Below are positions 1-12,733 of a stretch of 64,000 bases of DNA, piece by piece. Position numbers and translations under genes: made by a program. Below the pieces are notes generated by a model. The model was not told where the DNA came from. It did not search any database and was given only the letters and a program-made list of their open reading frames with translations. Location: assembly GCF_019649055.1 (NCBI RefSeq), contig NW_026570260.1:744001-808000 (forward strand), in the 5' to 3' direction. The first letter of the stretch is position 1. Every line of letters starts with the position of its first letter. The DNA is from Paramacrobiotus metropolitanus. Lineage: Eukaryota > Tardigrada > Eutardigrada > Parachela > Macrobiotidae.

Positions 1-66
1 AATGCTGAGTTATTGACTGTAAACTCCTGCTGGACTTCGTTTGATTATTTTCTTTGATTGGTGCAG

Positions 67-2120
67 CAAATCAAAGGCAAAGACATCGCGGAGAAGTACA
101 ACGTCAGCTATCCGCACACGGTGCACTGCATTCCCAGCGGCGACGTGATGATCCACACTCTGGGAAATGCCCAAGGGGACGCCCGTGGCGCTTTCTACCT
201 GCTGGCCGGGAACACGTTCGAGCCCAAGGGTCTGTGGAACTCCGGGACGGAGGCCATTAAGGGGCATGACTTCTGGTATCAGCCGCGGCATAACATCATG
301 ATTTCCACCGAATTTGGAGCGCCCAACAAGTTCACCAAGGGATTCGACATCAAGGACGTTGAAGCCGGTTCGTAAATTAGAGCGGTACTGACGCTGTAAG
401 CCCGTAATTGTACTTCGCCTACTATAACTTTTGGTTTGAATCTAGTTATTTGATTTCCAGATTTAGTTTCCGATTTCAATTTGCAGTTTTACTGAATGCC
501 TGTTCGTTTGTGATCGTGTTTTGATTGTGAAGATTGATGAGCAAGTATTGTTAGGTTAATATGATTTAGCAAAACTGCAAAAGGATTATAAGTACTAACA
601 TACCTGGGTAAAGGATTATGTTGGAGTTTATAAAAAAAATCTTCTGCAGGGTATTATGGGTCGAAAATTCATTTTTGGCGGTGGACGGAACGAGAGCTTT
701 TCCAGACCATCGATTTGGGCGACGACGGCCGGATTCCCATGGAGATCCGCTTTGTGCATAATCCGCAGGCTACCGATGCTTACATTGTTACCGCATTGGG
801 TGCTTCCATTTTTCACGTCCGCTTGAACGAGGTGGGCAGCGGTAGTGACATACATTGTGATGTAATGGCTGGGCGGATGCCCAGACGGAAAATTTTGAGA
901 GAGCGATTAATAATGTCTCGTGCCAAGAACTCTGGACTCTTGCTCGTGCTCATCTGTTCTTCGGAGCAAGAAAGTTGCCAAATTAAGATTTCTGACTTCA
1001 GAACGACCAAGATGATATTAGTTTTTTATTTAATAATCGGGGCAAGGCAATAGTGTTTGTACTGTTTGCGTTTAGGATAAGAAATGGGAGGCCAAAGCGG
1101 CAGTGAAGATCCCACACAAAACCGTTTCCCACTGGGCGCTGCCCTTTGTCCCGGGTAACTGAGCACTAATTGACTATAAATCTATAATTACAATACCTTT
1201 GGGTTTGGTCACCTATTCACATACAACAACTTGAAAACTTCCGCGGTACGTGTTCTAATTATTTCTCAATCTCAGCTTTAATTACGGATGCGCTGATTTC
1301 CCTGGACGATAAATATCTCTTTGTGACCTGCTATCTTCACGGAGATGTCCGCCAGTACGACATTTCCCAACCGGATCAGCCGCGTCTTGTCTCACAGGTG
1401 CGCGGCGGCAATGAAACTTTGTATTTTTGAAATTATAAAAATGTCCTGGTAGATTTTCTCAGATTATAGAACCTGTAAATTGCTGATATTTGAATTTCCT
1501 GAAACCTTTCACTGTTAATGCAGATCTTTGTGGGTGGTGTTATCGTGGATGATACTGGTGTCAAAGTGGACCGGGACGAGGAGCTTTCGCATCAGCCGTC
1601 GAGAACGGTTATTAAAAACCGCAAAATTCAGTAAGTGATACGCAATGGCAGTGGGTGATTTCACAGTAATGATTGTCGTGGTGTGTAGCGGTGGTCCACA
1701 TATGATCCAGCTGAGCCGCGACGGAAAACGCTTGTACGTCACTGTGTCCATCATTACGCCGTGGGATGCGCAGTTCTATCCAGACTTAATCAAGTGAGCG
1801 GAATATTATTATTGTCGATAACTTGATACTGAATTGTTCTTTTAACGACTTACTGTATCCGTGAGTGTATAAAGTATCTGTTTTATACAATACTTCGTAT
1901 CTGTACAGACGTAGTTCATATGCTTAGTATGCCATTATTTTTCTGATTTTGTTCTTGTTAAAGACATGGCGGTGTGATGCTGTTGTTGGACGTGACGGAC
2001 CAGGGGTTGACGCTGAATCCGGACTTTTTGGTGGACTTTGGCAAGGAGCCGGATGGAGCTGTGCGCGGCCACGAAATGCGCTATCCGGGCGGTGACTGCA
2101 CGTCTGACATCTGGGTGTAG
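67..2120 (+). CDS. SELENBP1: Selenium-binding protein 1 / methanethiol oxidase, 3' part
   Basis: Seven exons can be joined in phase: 67-367, 650-831, 1076-1154, 1276-1397, 1524-1630, 1689-1793, 1964-2120. The gene starts left of the window, so the N-terminus is missing. The family is a cytosolic beta-propeller enzyme that oxidises methanethiol to formaldehyde, H2S and H2O2. Family-typical stretches seen are [15 protein letters not shown], the block around [11 protein letters not shown] with a downstream [51 protein letters not shown] and the C-terminus [13 protein letters not shown] followed by TAG. All introns are GT...AG and phases close exactly. The exon 1/2 join (GAAGCCG to GG) restores the conserved Gly-Tyr-Tyr-Gly. 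The catalytic Cys region lies upstream and cannot be judged. Identification is firm from the C-terminal two thirds. Confidence 0.95.
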
Positions 2121-2857
2121 AATTTTAGTTTAGTTTGTTCTTTAGAGTATATATCACTGTTTAATAAAATTCGACTTTCTCGTATTCGACTTTCTCGTAT
2201 TTTCCGGTGCCGGAAGTTGTTAGTTTTGGGGTGGGTATTCGGTGGGCGCGTGATTTCCAAATCCGCGCAATAATCGAGAAACGTATGGGCTGTGTTTTGG
2301 ATTCTGATTATTATTATTAAACTTGTCGTAACTATGAGTGGTGTCAAAAATCAGTCATGAAAGAAAACTCGATTTCTGTCTGTGATTCTGTGTGCATTGT
2401 GACTGTGTTCCGAACTTCCGGTCAGCTGTAACTGTAAGTGAGCCTGCGTATGGTTTATCCGAGTTCCATTGGACGTTTAGGTAAATGGAATCACAATACA
2501 AAACCCGTACCGTAGTGTCAAACACATCATCCCGGTAGAGCAGGTTAGAAATAAAGCACTATCGACATGGATTTGGTGATCTCGGAGCCGTTTAGAAGTT
2601 GATGCAGTAATTGCACGCATGCGTCTGGGCGCTTGAACGCATGCAGATGTCCTCGATAAATCAATTTTTCGTTTCCCAAATCCAGTTTATCTCATTGTTG
2701 TGTATGAGGAGGTATTCCTGCCACATTGTGATCGTCATTTCGTGATTCAGGTGAGAACGTTCACTTTATTGTACACATTTGCCTGCATAAACATGAATGA
2801 ATCAGGCTTATCGAAGTTGGCAATGGTGGTATGTCGTCTTGATTGCAGCCCGTCGCG
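2121..2857. other. Intergenic, SELENBP1 to COX7A
   Basis: No supported coding sequence. Near 2180 the motif ttcgactttctcgtat is tandemly doubled just after a possible AATAAA signal (2162-2167) for SELENBP1. A pyrimidine tract and acceptor at about 2841-2848 suggest that COX7A has a spliced 5' leader with its first exon in this gap. Confidence 0.4.
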
Positions 2858-4270
2858 ATGGAGTCCCGTTTGGGCCTGATAGCTCTGCGCAGTCCCCTGG
2901 TGCGCAGCATCACCCTGGCTTCGCGACCAAATGCAGCCAGTGTGCTGGGGCGGCGGACGGTGTCGTACGATACGAGCGTGAATCCGCAGAGTTCTCTGGA
3001 CAAGAGCTTCGAGAGCGACGGCGGCCGCTTCGACCCCGAGGCGGGTCCGCCTGGGCCCGTCCACCCCAAGATCAAGCAGATGCAGAAGTTCTATCAGGTA
3101 CGCAACTGCACATGCACCAGCCATATTCGACTTGTCAGGTCCCGTTCAACGAGTTTTGATCCACGTCAACGTTGCACTGCATTGCCATAATTTATTAAGG
3201 ACTGTAAAGAGTTCGATCCTTTCGAGATTGTAAACATGTCACGTTGCTGCGATGCTAAGATCTCGTACATGCGTTCAACTTTCCTACCAGAACATTCGTT
3301 TCAGCGTAACTTTTCAGGTTAAAACTTTCAAATAAGAATCGTAAAAAAACAGTTTTCTTTGCCAGAGTCTCATGAGGATATTGCTTAAATGGACACATGT
3401 TTCAGCTTGCAGTAGCTGGGTAGAAGACTAGAAGTATTTCAGATCTTTGTTTCGATTGTTCATAACTTTGTTCTTAATTATCTTATAGATCTATTATCTA
3501 TAAGTTAGAGTTTTACCTTTTTATTGAAATCATTTCGTTTAATGAATTACCAGACTTAAGGAAAATGAAACCAAGTCGCTGAACAAAAATTCAGAAATAA
3601 GTACTTGCAGCACTCCTGCTGTATGTTTTTGTAAACAGAGAAGAACTAACGAACTGAACAATAACTGAACGATATTTTTCTGCTGAATAAATTGATAATA
3701 AATTAATAATGATATGTTATGAGAAACGTTTACAACGTACGATGTCATAGCAATGCTACATACAGGAGCGGTAATAAATTAACAACAGAAAACAGATAGC
3801 GGGCATTGTCAGGGAATTGATAGAGTAATTATTAATTTGTTGTTTGGCAGTGTTTTTTTTTAGTTTAATTTGTGGATAACATGATAAATAATTGAAGAGA
3901 GTGTTCTGTTTATAGCTGTTTATTCTTCCTTTGACCTGCAACATCTAGCATTGATCCGGTAGCAAGAGATAGACGGACAGCTTCAGGAAAATAACTAGTA
4001 GGAATTTGGGAAACTCGTGTTGAGTTTGCTGGACGGTGTTGGATAAACGTTTTGATAGCAGCGTTGGATAAACATTTGTTAATTCTGAAGTAGCCTCTGA
4101 CATGGTTTTGTGTTCTCTCCTCGCAGACGAACACGGGTAAGCCGCTGTGGCGTAAGACGCCGCTGGCTGAATTCCTGTACCGGCTGACGTGGTTGGGAGT
4201 GATTGGCGGGACTTGTTTCTCCCTCTACTTCTCCTGGACCCTCATTAATCCCAAGAAGAAGAAGACATAA
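2858..4270 (+). CDS. COX7A: Cytochrome c oxidase subunit 7A
   Basis: Two exons, 2858-3097 and 4127-4270, join in phase 0 and encode 127 aa. The protein is a small single-pass subunit of respiratory complex IV in the inner mitochondrial membrane. Residues 1-35 are rich in Arg, Ser and Leu with no acidic residue early on, as expected of a mitochondrial presequence. The mature part has the family pattern KIKQMQKFYQ followed by GKPLWRKTPLAEFLYR and a membrane segment (LGVIGGTCFSLYFSWTLI), ending in a Lys-rich tail. ATG 2858 was chosen because the exon begins just upstream with an acceptor (gattgcag) and the presequence starts directly there. The 1 kb intron is long for this window, and I see no gene in it. 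The family is usually 60-115 aa, so the N-terminal extension is longish. Confidence 0.8.
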
Positions 4271-5041
4271 GGACGCCCCGTCCCTTGTCCAGTCACCAAC
4301 AGCATCCCCACATGCGATGGTTCGTTAGTTTCCGTTTCGGTCGACCGTTGGCTGTTCGAAGAATGGAACTGCAGTTTTACCGAAATAACCCTTATTGCAG
4401 CCGCTGCATTTGTAAATGGTTCCGTGTTGGCTGTGTGAGAGCCGCTTGTGTGTGTTGTGTTCAGAATAAAGTCAAATGTCATCATGGATTTTACTGATTT
4501 TTAATTGTAATTCTTATTGACCTGAATGGTATTACAGCCTGTAGGTGGCAAATAAATGCGTCAGAGATGTGATAAATTAAGTACTACTTGTAAGTATGTG
4601 GATTCCATGAAATACGATACGTCAAATACACTGTGACACAATTTCTTCTATTGACAACCTGGCGACAGACCTATTAATCGGTTAGCCAAAATTCGCGACA
4701 CAAACTTCGCTGATCGTTGTTTCTACTAAGTTTTACTTGTAATATTTTACAACATCTCTTAGCTACAGGTAACTAGTTGCGGAAGACTTGAGCCTTCACC
4801 GTTAACGGGTAAAATAATCTTGACTTTTTTTAATGCCGAATGAACTCTATTATCACCATCATCTTTAATTTACTCAATAACAAACCACTTTAATTCCATA
4901 ATTTCCACCCATTTTGCCAATAAACACACACAGGCACGCAGATGCTGCAACTGTTCACGCTAAAACAAAACTGCTCACAAAAATCCCCGAAATGCCCTTT
5001 TCAGTTTTATCCTCACCCGTGCCCCTCCCTCGCGCACAGCT
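4271..5041. other. Intergenic, COX7A to SAMM50 (convergent)
   Basis: 3' ends face each other. A candidate polyadenylation signal for COX7A (aataaa) occurs near 4465. AT-rich without supported coding sequence. Confidence 0.4.
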
Positions 5042-7642
5042 CTACGAATAATTCACGCCCAACCCGAAGGACAGCCGGCCGGCTTGTATCTCACTGTCGT
5101 TGGCACGCAGCACCCGCGCCCAGTTGATCTCCAGCCGGGCGAACTTGCCTAGCGCCACGGCAATGCCGCCGCCCACCGAAGCGGGGAAATCGCTGAATAG
5201 AGTGCGCCAGTGATGATGCTGACTGCCGCCCACACTGCCCACGTTGCCGGTGTTAAAAAAGCCGTGCAGACGGATGTGCCGCAAGAAGGGATGGTAGGGG
5301 TCGCCGAAGGGCAGAGGCGCGTACACGTGCGCGCCCGACGTCCAGTACATGTTGCCGCCCAAGGCGTAGTTGCCCGAGTGCGGACCCACGTGGTTGTGAG
5401 CGAAACCCCGAAAGTTCAGCCCGCCTATGCAAAACAAATGCTGATTAATGAAATACAGAGGAACAGACTTCAGCAAAAATAGATAATTATAAGAAACAAA
5501 TTCAAAAAATAAAAGAACCGAAAAAATGGAAGCAAACATTCGGACGCAGTTGGAAAAATTATTTAGGTGGACTAAGTTGCCCAAATTTTTACTTTACAAA
5601 AAGTAAATAAGCAAATTTTAAAAAAAAACCGGCAAAAAGGAAATACTTAAAATAATGTTTCAAACATACAAGACGTCATCGCATGCTACTCAACATAAAT
5701 TAATATTGACTGCGCTCATGATATTAGCCATCAAACTGCAATACGCATCTGTTTAACTTTTTATCTTTAGATTGTAAAAAATACATGAAACCTTACCGAG
5801 AAAGTAGCGATCGGCAATATTGACCGGTCTGGCTGTCACCGGGGCGACGTAACCCCACCCAAACGTCCCCTGGACACTGATCCCTGCCACCAACGGCACA
5901 TTGACTTCCAGCCGCGCCTCCGGCTTAACATGCCGCACATCGCCGCCCACTCCGGCTACTTCACAACTGCCCCTGACCAGAGTGCCTGATTCCGGGAGCA
6001 TGGGATGATCGCGCGTATCCCGCGCCACTTCATTGATCACTGCTGACTTGAGCGTGTGCCCAGTGTACTGGCGCACGTCGTAGGGCGTAAGGGGAGAGGC
6101 GGAGTTGACGAAACGCCACGCGCCTTCCCAGCCCAGTCGGTGGCGGATCCAGGGCGACAGCTGCGTGTGCAGATCCACGGAAACGCCGTGATCAATGTTA
6201 AAGAGCCCGCTGGCGTCTAGGACGAAGTTGCGGCGGAAAAGAGCGCCAGTGATGTGCTGGAGAGGGGACAGCTGTATAGGCTGAGTGAAGGATAAGGAGA
6301 AATGCGATTTCGTTTTCGTTCCGAATCCTGTTCAGACGCAGAAACATGTACTGTAAAGTGTAAACATACCAAAAAGGCAAAAAGCTAACAGCCTGCTTTA
6401 CAAAAATAAGCCTGCTTCAGTCAGATAATTATAATAATCACAACAGAAACCGTAACAACCTAAACAATGGGCCGATTCTAATTTCAGAGAGACATCAACT
6501 GCAACTAAAAAAATTCGTACCTGACTGTAACTTTATTTTCTGCACATTTTAATGATTTTCTGGGTAACACAAACGCTTGTACAAGTTGTCCAAATCACAG
6601 AAGAATTATGCTATCGCATACGAGTTACACTACTGTATATGAAATCCTGGGCACTCGAATAACAGAAAAATGCCCAAATGACGCACAGTAAAATATTTAT
6701 AACAGAACCCACTCAGCCGAAAACTGTCAGAGTAGTGAGCAGTCACTCAACATGTTAAAAAGAAAAGAAATGATACGGCAAACGAAGCACCAGGTACCAG
6801 CTCATTAATACAAAAACATTACAGAAACTAAGAGGAAACCAGACTTATGCCGTAAGCTTAGAACGACAAAAACACGAGAAAAATTCAAACCCTCCCGAGG
6901 AAAATTAGTTGGCAGAAAAAATTCTATGCATTTGGAGCTTCCCTGCTTCCGGATAGAAACATTTACAATTAAATAAAGCTAACAGTATTACAAAAGCAGC
7001 AGCCAAAAAATACGAGAACATCCTAAAATTTATATGATTTGATGCAGAGCGGCACTGAAATTTTGCTAGCCTACCTTCCTCGACGCGGATCCGCTGGCCC
7101 GCCCCGAACGTATTGGGCATCTCGACGGCCACATTGAGCCCCGTGTCGCCGCTGCCCGACACCGTCGTCTGCAGCGATCCCAGAATCCGACTAGGCTCCT
7201 TAACGAAGAAGGACACTTCATAGTTGTGCTGCTGCGGTCCCCCGCGGCCCACATCAATCAGCGCCCCGACAGCACTAAACAGGCCCAGACGCTGAAATTC
7301 GCGAATGGTGTGGTCGATGCTCAGCACCAACTCCTCGAATGTCGCCGCGGCGAAGATGCGCTGGCACTCACGCTGCAACACCACATCCTTCGTCCGGCCC
7401 ACCCCGTCAATATTCACCTTCTCCACCACCGTGGGGATGGCGGCCAGGGCATCCAGATCCAGGGTCTGCGCGGGGAGGAAGCTGTCGGTTGAGGAAGCCT
7501 CTTTGGTAACACTGCTAAAAAGTAACACGACGCGTTAGCCCATATTGCTAGTAGTTCCGCACTGACCTGTACGGGTGGCCTACGGGGAAACCATCGCTTG
7601 AGTCATAGTGTTTGGAAATTCTTACTCGAAAAAGTTGGCCAT
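5042..7642 (-). CDS. SAMM50: SAM50 / Tob55 mitochondrial outer-membrane beta-barrel assembly protein
   Basis: Four exons on the minus strand (7642-7626, 7514-7075, 6327-5797, 5424-5042) close in phase to 456 aa, near the usual ~470. It is the core of the SAM complex that folds and inserts beta-barrel proteins into the mitochondrial outer membrane. The first exon is only 17 nt (MANFF plus two bases). Residues ~25-130 look like the POTRA domain (IDGVGRTKDVVLQRECQ then LGLFSAVGALIDVG). Residues ~150-456 form the Omp85-type barrel, with FGTKTKSHFSLSFTQP, SWIRH...GWEGAWR, NIADRYFLGG|LNFRGF and the last strand GKFARLEINWARVL...FGLGVNY. The exon 2/3 join gives GFGTKTK, which matches the family and shows that the acceptor at 6328 is the right one. 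Its 5' end faces PRDX6 across 860 bp. Confidence 0.93.
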
Positions 7643-8500
7643 GGTTTGCAGAGCGCATCCACTAGATTGCAAATCGTCGGAGACTCGAAGGTGCAGTGGA
7701 TGGCAAGGATAAAAATGCGGGATTCGACAGATTCAGTGAACTCTGCAAGACCAGCCAGATTTCATGGAGTTCGAGGAAGGGAACATGAGGATTCAGTCGG
7801 CTGATGTCATAGCACGAAAGTGTGCAATCACCGATCCGCCACCCGCTTTCTACACAAAACCAGTTCTTCCAAATAACAACTGCATTGAAGCTGCGATAGA
7901 AATACGAAGTTTTGGAACTGTGCACCGGTATAACGAAAACACGATCCCGAATTCCGGAGTAAATAAAAATTATAAAATACTCAATTTTTGAAAAATTATG
8001 AACTGAAAAGTAAAACAGATGAGCGCGGAGCGTTGCGAGCATGGTTATACAATAGTTCCTAACGACGTACAGTAAGGCGTATTAAAGCGGCCGTAAGTGT
8101 AACCGCGAACTGAAAACGTGATTTAACAAAATAGGACACAAGTTTTCCGGATAAAATTATTTTTTAACATTTTTTATAAATTTATTATATCTTGTTGGTT
8201 GCAGTCGATAATCGATATAATCTCACGAAATGTCATTTTTCAGCTTTCAGTCTGGTTCCGGGGTGGGAGTATGGGCACATCCTGCTAGGCTGCAGCTTTT
8301 ATTACTTCCGGCTGCGGAAGTGACGAGTTTGAAATCAGAAGCGAATCGGAAAGTTTTCTCGCAACGCGGCAACAGGACGCAGTCAGCCGCATAAATTGAT
8401 AAATACCTGGACACGCTGGTTTTCGCTGCCGCTTTCGTTGACTGCTCCTCTGTGGTGTTCCTTGGATTCAGAATAACTATTTCGTGTACTTTTTTGCAAG
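7643..8500. promoter_or_regulatory. Divergent promoter region, SAMM50 / PRDX6
   Basis: This 858-bp gap separates the two start codons, so both promoters must lie here. It is AT-rich in the middle (8150-8200). I see no convincing TATA box and no further exon. Calling it a shared bidirectional promoter is inference from orientation only. Confidence 0.35.
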
Positions 8501-9968
8501 ATGCCGTTGAATCTGGGTGAAGTTGTGCCGGATTTCGAGTCAGAGACCAACGAAGGCCCCATCAAATTCCACGAATGGCTGGGAAACAGGTGATCAGCTG
8601 ATAAACGTGCGCATATGGCCTTTGTGCCTGTGACATGACCATCTTTCTCCATAGTTGTGGCAGGGAAATTCCGCATTAAAAACATTGTGTGTTTGACATG
8701 TTACTTTGTCGCCTACTTGTACCTGGTTTGATACTGCTTATTGTTTGACTTGAATAGTTGAATCATTAAGGTTTCTGCACTGGATTTGAAATGGCAGATC
8801 TTTGTCTTGCACTTGCAGTTGGGCCATTTTGTTTTCCCATCCTCGCGACTACACCCCAGTGTGCACCACGGAACTGGGGCGCGCTGCGAAACTGGCGCCG
8901 GAATTCCAGCGGCGCGGCGTGAAAATGATTGCCCTGTCTTGTGATGATGCTGAATCGCATCGCGGCTGGATTAAGGTATTTAATTTCCCTGTGTCTTCTC
9001 GTTTTTATTTTATTTTTCACCATTATAGTACCCGCGTTTGCTGCTGCTTTTTCAGAATAATTATTTTGCTTACTGACTTACAAGTTATGCCTGGTTTTCT
9101 GTTATCATTAATTTTCTTCGCACTTTTTTTCCAGTATTTATGACAAAATAATGCTTTGTCCACGTAGATTTTTCAGAAAATACTGCCTGAAAGTACGTGA
9201 CGGTACGTCATGCTATATGGTGTTTGTGATCTGTGTAGGATTTAGAGGCGTACTGCGGCGTTGGCAGCGGGAAGTTTCCTTATCCGATCATCGCTGATCA
9301 TGATCGCACGTTGGCGGTGAAGTTCGGCATGCTGGACCCGGATGAGCTGAACAACGAGGGCATGCCACTGACGGCCCGCGTCGTCTACGTTATCGGGCCT
9401 GATCACAAGGTCAAGACGCTGATTCTGTACCCCGCCACTTCTGGACGCAATTTCGAGTAAGTGCGTAAAATGGTCACTGAAATCATCGCATAGTGCTTTC
9501 TTTTAGGCACACTCGTGCCTTTTGTATGAAACCATCAAATCGCCAATGCCGGCGCTGATTTCTGAGCGGCCAGTTTTGAGATGGACGGCAAAGATTTGTA
9601 TACTGCACTTTATCAGATAAATGCAGATTCAGAAATTTATTGAAACCCGCCAGAAACCGCTGTAAAACGTATCCGTTGAGGAATTACTTCCACAATGACA
9701 GTAATAAGACTTTAGCTGGCTACTGGAGTTTCTAGTGCCGCTGTAGCATTTGTGGTGGTGTTGCAGTGAGATCCTGCGCATTATCGACTCCCTGCAGCTG
9801 GTGGCCAAGCATAACGTGGTGACGCCGGTGGACTGGAAGAGCGGCGACAAGGTGATCGTGCCGCCCACGGTGCCGGCCGCGGACTTAGCTAAGAACTATC
9901 CCAAGGGCGTGGAAGTCCAGCCGCTGCCCTCCGGCAAGGAGTACCTGCGCTATACGCCACAGCCCTGA
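8501..9968 (+). CDS. PRDX6: Peroxiredoxin 6 (1-Cys peroxiredoxin)
   Basis: Exons 8501-8589, 8819-8975, 9239-9456 and 9767-9968 join in phase to 221 aa, almost the family length of 224. The enzyme reduces peroxides and phospholipid hydroperoxides in the cytosol with a single peroxidatic Cys. The active site [17 protein letters not shown] is intact (Cys45, with His37 and Thr42 in place). The conserved Arg in [11 protein letters not shown] and the C-terminal [11 protein letters not shown] are also present. The lipase-type motif, GxSxG in vertebrate PRDX6, reads GNSWA at residues 28-32, so the last Gly is lost. Peroxidase activity looks sound, while phospholipase A2 activity is doubtful. The exon 1/2 junction splits the Ser codon of this motif. 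Confidence 0.96.
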
Positions 9969-10279
9969 ACTGAACGAACGCTCAGCGGTCTGCCGTGGAC
10001 AGAGTCAGCCGACAATCCAGTGTTCCCTTTCTTATCCAGTTAAAACTTTCATTTTGCGATAGTAGTTACTAGTTATTGTTTGGTTAAAAATTAAACTGGC
10101 TTTCATTCACACTGGTAACTGCACAAGTTTTAATAACATTTTATCTGTTTCTAATTTGCTTGTTTATTCTTTGATGGCGATTTTAGACGTGACATGGCTT
10201 AATAAAAAACGTTTCCATGTCGGACTGTGGGCATAAGCTTCCGGGAGATCCATGGGAAAATCGTACACCTGTAGCGGAA

Positions 10280-11882
10280 TTAGGGTATAGCGTATCTGTA
10301 GAAACTGGTATGAAAAGCGTCTGATTTTGTCAACTGGAAATGGCTCTTTGCTAGCTGCCCCTGAGTGCCCCAATATATAATTCGCATTTTCCCTGGAACT
10401 TATTGCGATATTAGCCAGAATCGGCAGTACGAGTACCGTAAATAAAAAAATAGCGAAAACGTGAAATTATTTAAAGAGCTAACTATAGAAAGAATTTAAA
10501 GAATTATATAAATGTTTAAAGAATTATATAAATGTAGCCAACCTGTGCAATTTTGTTGAAGTCAGATAATCTTGTGAGGTCCGAGAAAGCGAATTCTTGG
10601 CCTTTTTCCTGAGCTAAGAGACTCTCAAAAGCCTGCATGGAAGGCGAAGGCACTTGTTCGTTGGCCGGAATAATCCACAGCACCACCACCCATTCGCAGT
10701 CGGCTTTGAAGCCCAACAATTTCAGTGCGTCCGATATCTGAAAAACCGTAACCTCGAAACCTTCCCGACGGAAATTGGTCTATGTCATTTCAGAGTGGGT
10801 ACTCAAAAGAGTTGTCACTCAAAAGTGTTGTCACCCAAAATTCTTGGTTAATTACACCGTGCAACTCCAATAAACTGCACTTCTTATAACGAAACTTTTA
10901 ATTTGTAAAACTGCCCGTATCCTAAAACACTATTAAAGTATTGCGTACTCTGCTCAGGTTCTTCTGGTTCTAAACGAAAACTTGGAGGTAAAAGTTAAAA
11001 CACACTTTGCAAGACGAAAAAGTAATAAATACTTCCTGAATTACCTTTTTTCGAGACAACCATATTCATGATATATCTTGTTATATCTTGTTAGCCTTCC
11101 ACCAGAGGAAAAAATACATACAAGTTAACAAGTACAACATATAATAATAATATAACTTCACTTTCATGAATACGATGGAAATTTACAAAAGCATTAAAGT
11201 TTCGAAACTATCACAAGCAAGAGGCTTCAGAACTTAAATTGCGTATAAATCGGCAAAATGCCTACAGAAAACTGAAACAGATTCAAAATTACCGAAATCA
11301 AATTAAATCAACTAGCTTCCTAGTTCGTATGAAAGCCTCGAAGAATTCCGAAAAATCCGAAAAATTCACTGAAATCATAAAACGAAAAAAGGAAAAGATA
11401 GAAAAAACTGAGTGGAACGGCAGCATATACCGCATTTGCGGTGAAATAACCATTGCGCATTACGCTAATTATAGAGAAACTTACACCAGTTCGCGGCGAA
11501 AGAGCGTAGAGCATTTCCATCGGAAGGGATTTGGTCAGCATACTTTGACGGGAATGACGAGCCAGCGCCTTACAGCAGGCAATCTGCAGGTCCAGGATGC
11601 TGCCTGTCAACTACAATAACCACCCGATCATCGTACACGCAGAAGGAGAAAACAAATAAGAAACAGAAGGGAAAGGTAATATAGCAGACACACCATGCGA
11701 GCGTCGAGGAACGCGGCCGGGAAGCGCTGTCGCACGACGGCCTGGTAGACGCTGGCGGGATGCGGCAGGCGGTACAGTTTGGCCGTCATCCGATGGGAGG
11801 GCTGGTCAGGGGATATGGACCAGGTCCAAGTCGGGCTCGCGAAGATGTTGCCACGAGGTTCGCCCACCGTCTCCGATCCCAT
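10280..11882 (-). CDS. TPRKB: KEOPS/EKC complex subunit CGI121 (TPRKB)
   Basis: Four minus-strand exons (11882-11694, 11610-11485, 10737-10543, 10360-10280) join in phase 0 throughout, giving up to 196 aa. Starting at the internal Met (codon at 11789) gives 165 aa, closer to the usual ~175. CGI121 binds the kinase Bud32/PRPK in the KEOPS complex, which makes the universal t6A modification of ANN-reading tRNAs. Family marks are ILDLQIACCKALARH, the block MEMLYALSPRTG followed across the exon 2/3 junction by ISDALKLLGFKAD, then WVVVLWI. The last exon (AKSHFQLTKSDAF...) is the least certain, chosen by acceptor and a family-like short helix. The start is also uncertain, because the first 31 residues resemble nothing known. 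Confidence 0.8.
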
Positions 11883-12733
11883 GGTTCAGTTACACTGTTA
11901 CAGGGTATCCTATCTGCCACTATCCTGAACTTGGACCCGTATATTTCAACAGTCAGACGCTGTCGGCTGCCGCCGTCTTGGTCACGGCCAGAGGAAATCT
12001 TAACATCCGTTAAGTGGTTATTTATGACCAGTTTTGATTACAGAACATCCGGAAAGATTGTTATACAGTATATGAAACAAAAGAAGAAGACAAAAACTTT
12101 TCCCCTTTGAAAAGTTACAAATCTCATCTGTACCTAAATTATTACTAGTACTAGAAATAAACACTGATGAAACACTAGTACTAGAAACTAGTACTTACCA
12201 GAAATAAGCACTAGTACTAGAAATAAACACTGATGAATACAGAAGCGTTTGTTTCGTTTTGGCCCACTTTTGGACGAAAAGTTTGGCTTGGCTACGTACT
12301 TAAATTAACTGCCGGTAGCGGTGGTCAGCTCCACCTACAGAGTGTCGAACGCACTGTCGCCCACTTGGGCAGTTTGCGACGTAAACTGGTTCACTGGGGA
12401 AAATCCGGAAATCCACATTCCGTGATAAATCAGACGAAATTGTGGTTTTCGTCTGTTGTTTTGCGCTGACAAAGTTACTTGCCATAATTCGCAGATCGAT
12501 CAGCTCATTTTTACTCGTACAGTACCTCCTTCTCTTTATATGTAGTTTCATCGACTGGATTGTCTTTTAAAGTACGTTTATTTTGGAACTGCAGAAGCTG
12601 GAAGTTTTTGCTAACTCATAATCCCATCGTGAGACCTCTTGATTTCCTCGTCAGTCTCTTGTTATTTTGGAGGTACAGTAGTAAGACCGTAAGATTTAAA
12701 ACTTCAGAGTTTAGAGTCTAGAGTCTAGACCGT
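11883..12733. other. Intergenic, TPRKB to small mitochondrial protein (divergent)
   Basis: No supported coding sequence. Contains the actagtactag repeat listed separately and the likely promoters of both flanking genes. Confidence 0.35.
12143..12237. repeat. Imperfect direct repeat with actagtactag core
   Basis: A ~28-bp unit (actagtactagaaataaac plus actgatga) occurs twice, at about 12144 and 12209, with a third partial copy between. The core actagt is palindromic. It lies upstream of the 12.7 kb gene. No function can be read from it. Confidence 0.7.

Noticed and set aside
10164-10373. Minus-strand frame as alternative last exon of TPRKB
   Set aside because: The alternative frame at 10360-10280 follows a better acceptor in the required phase 0 and resembles the family's C-terminal helix more.
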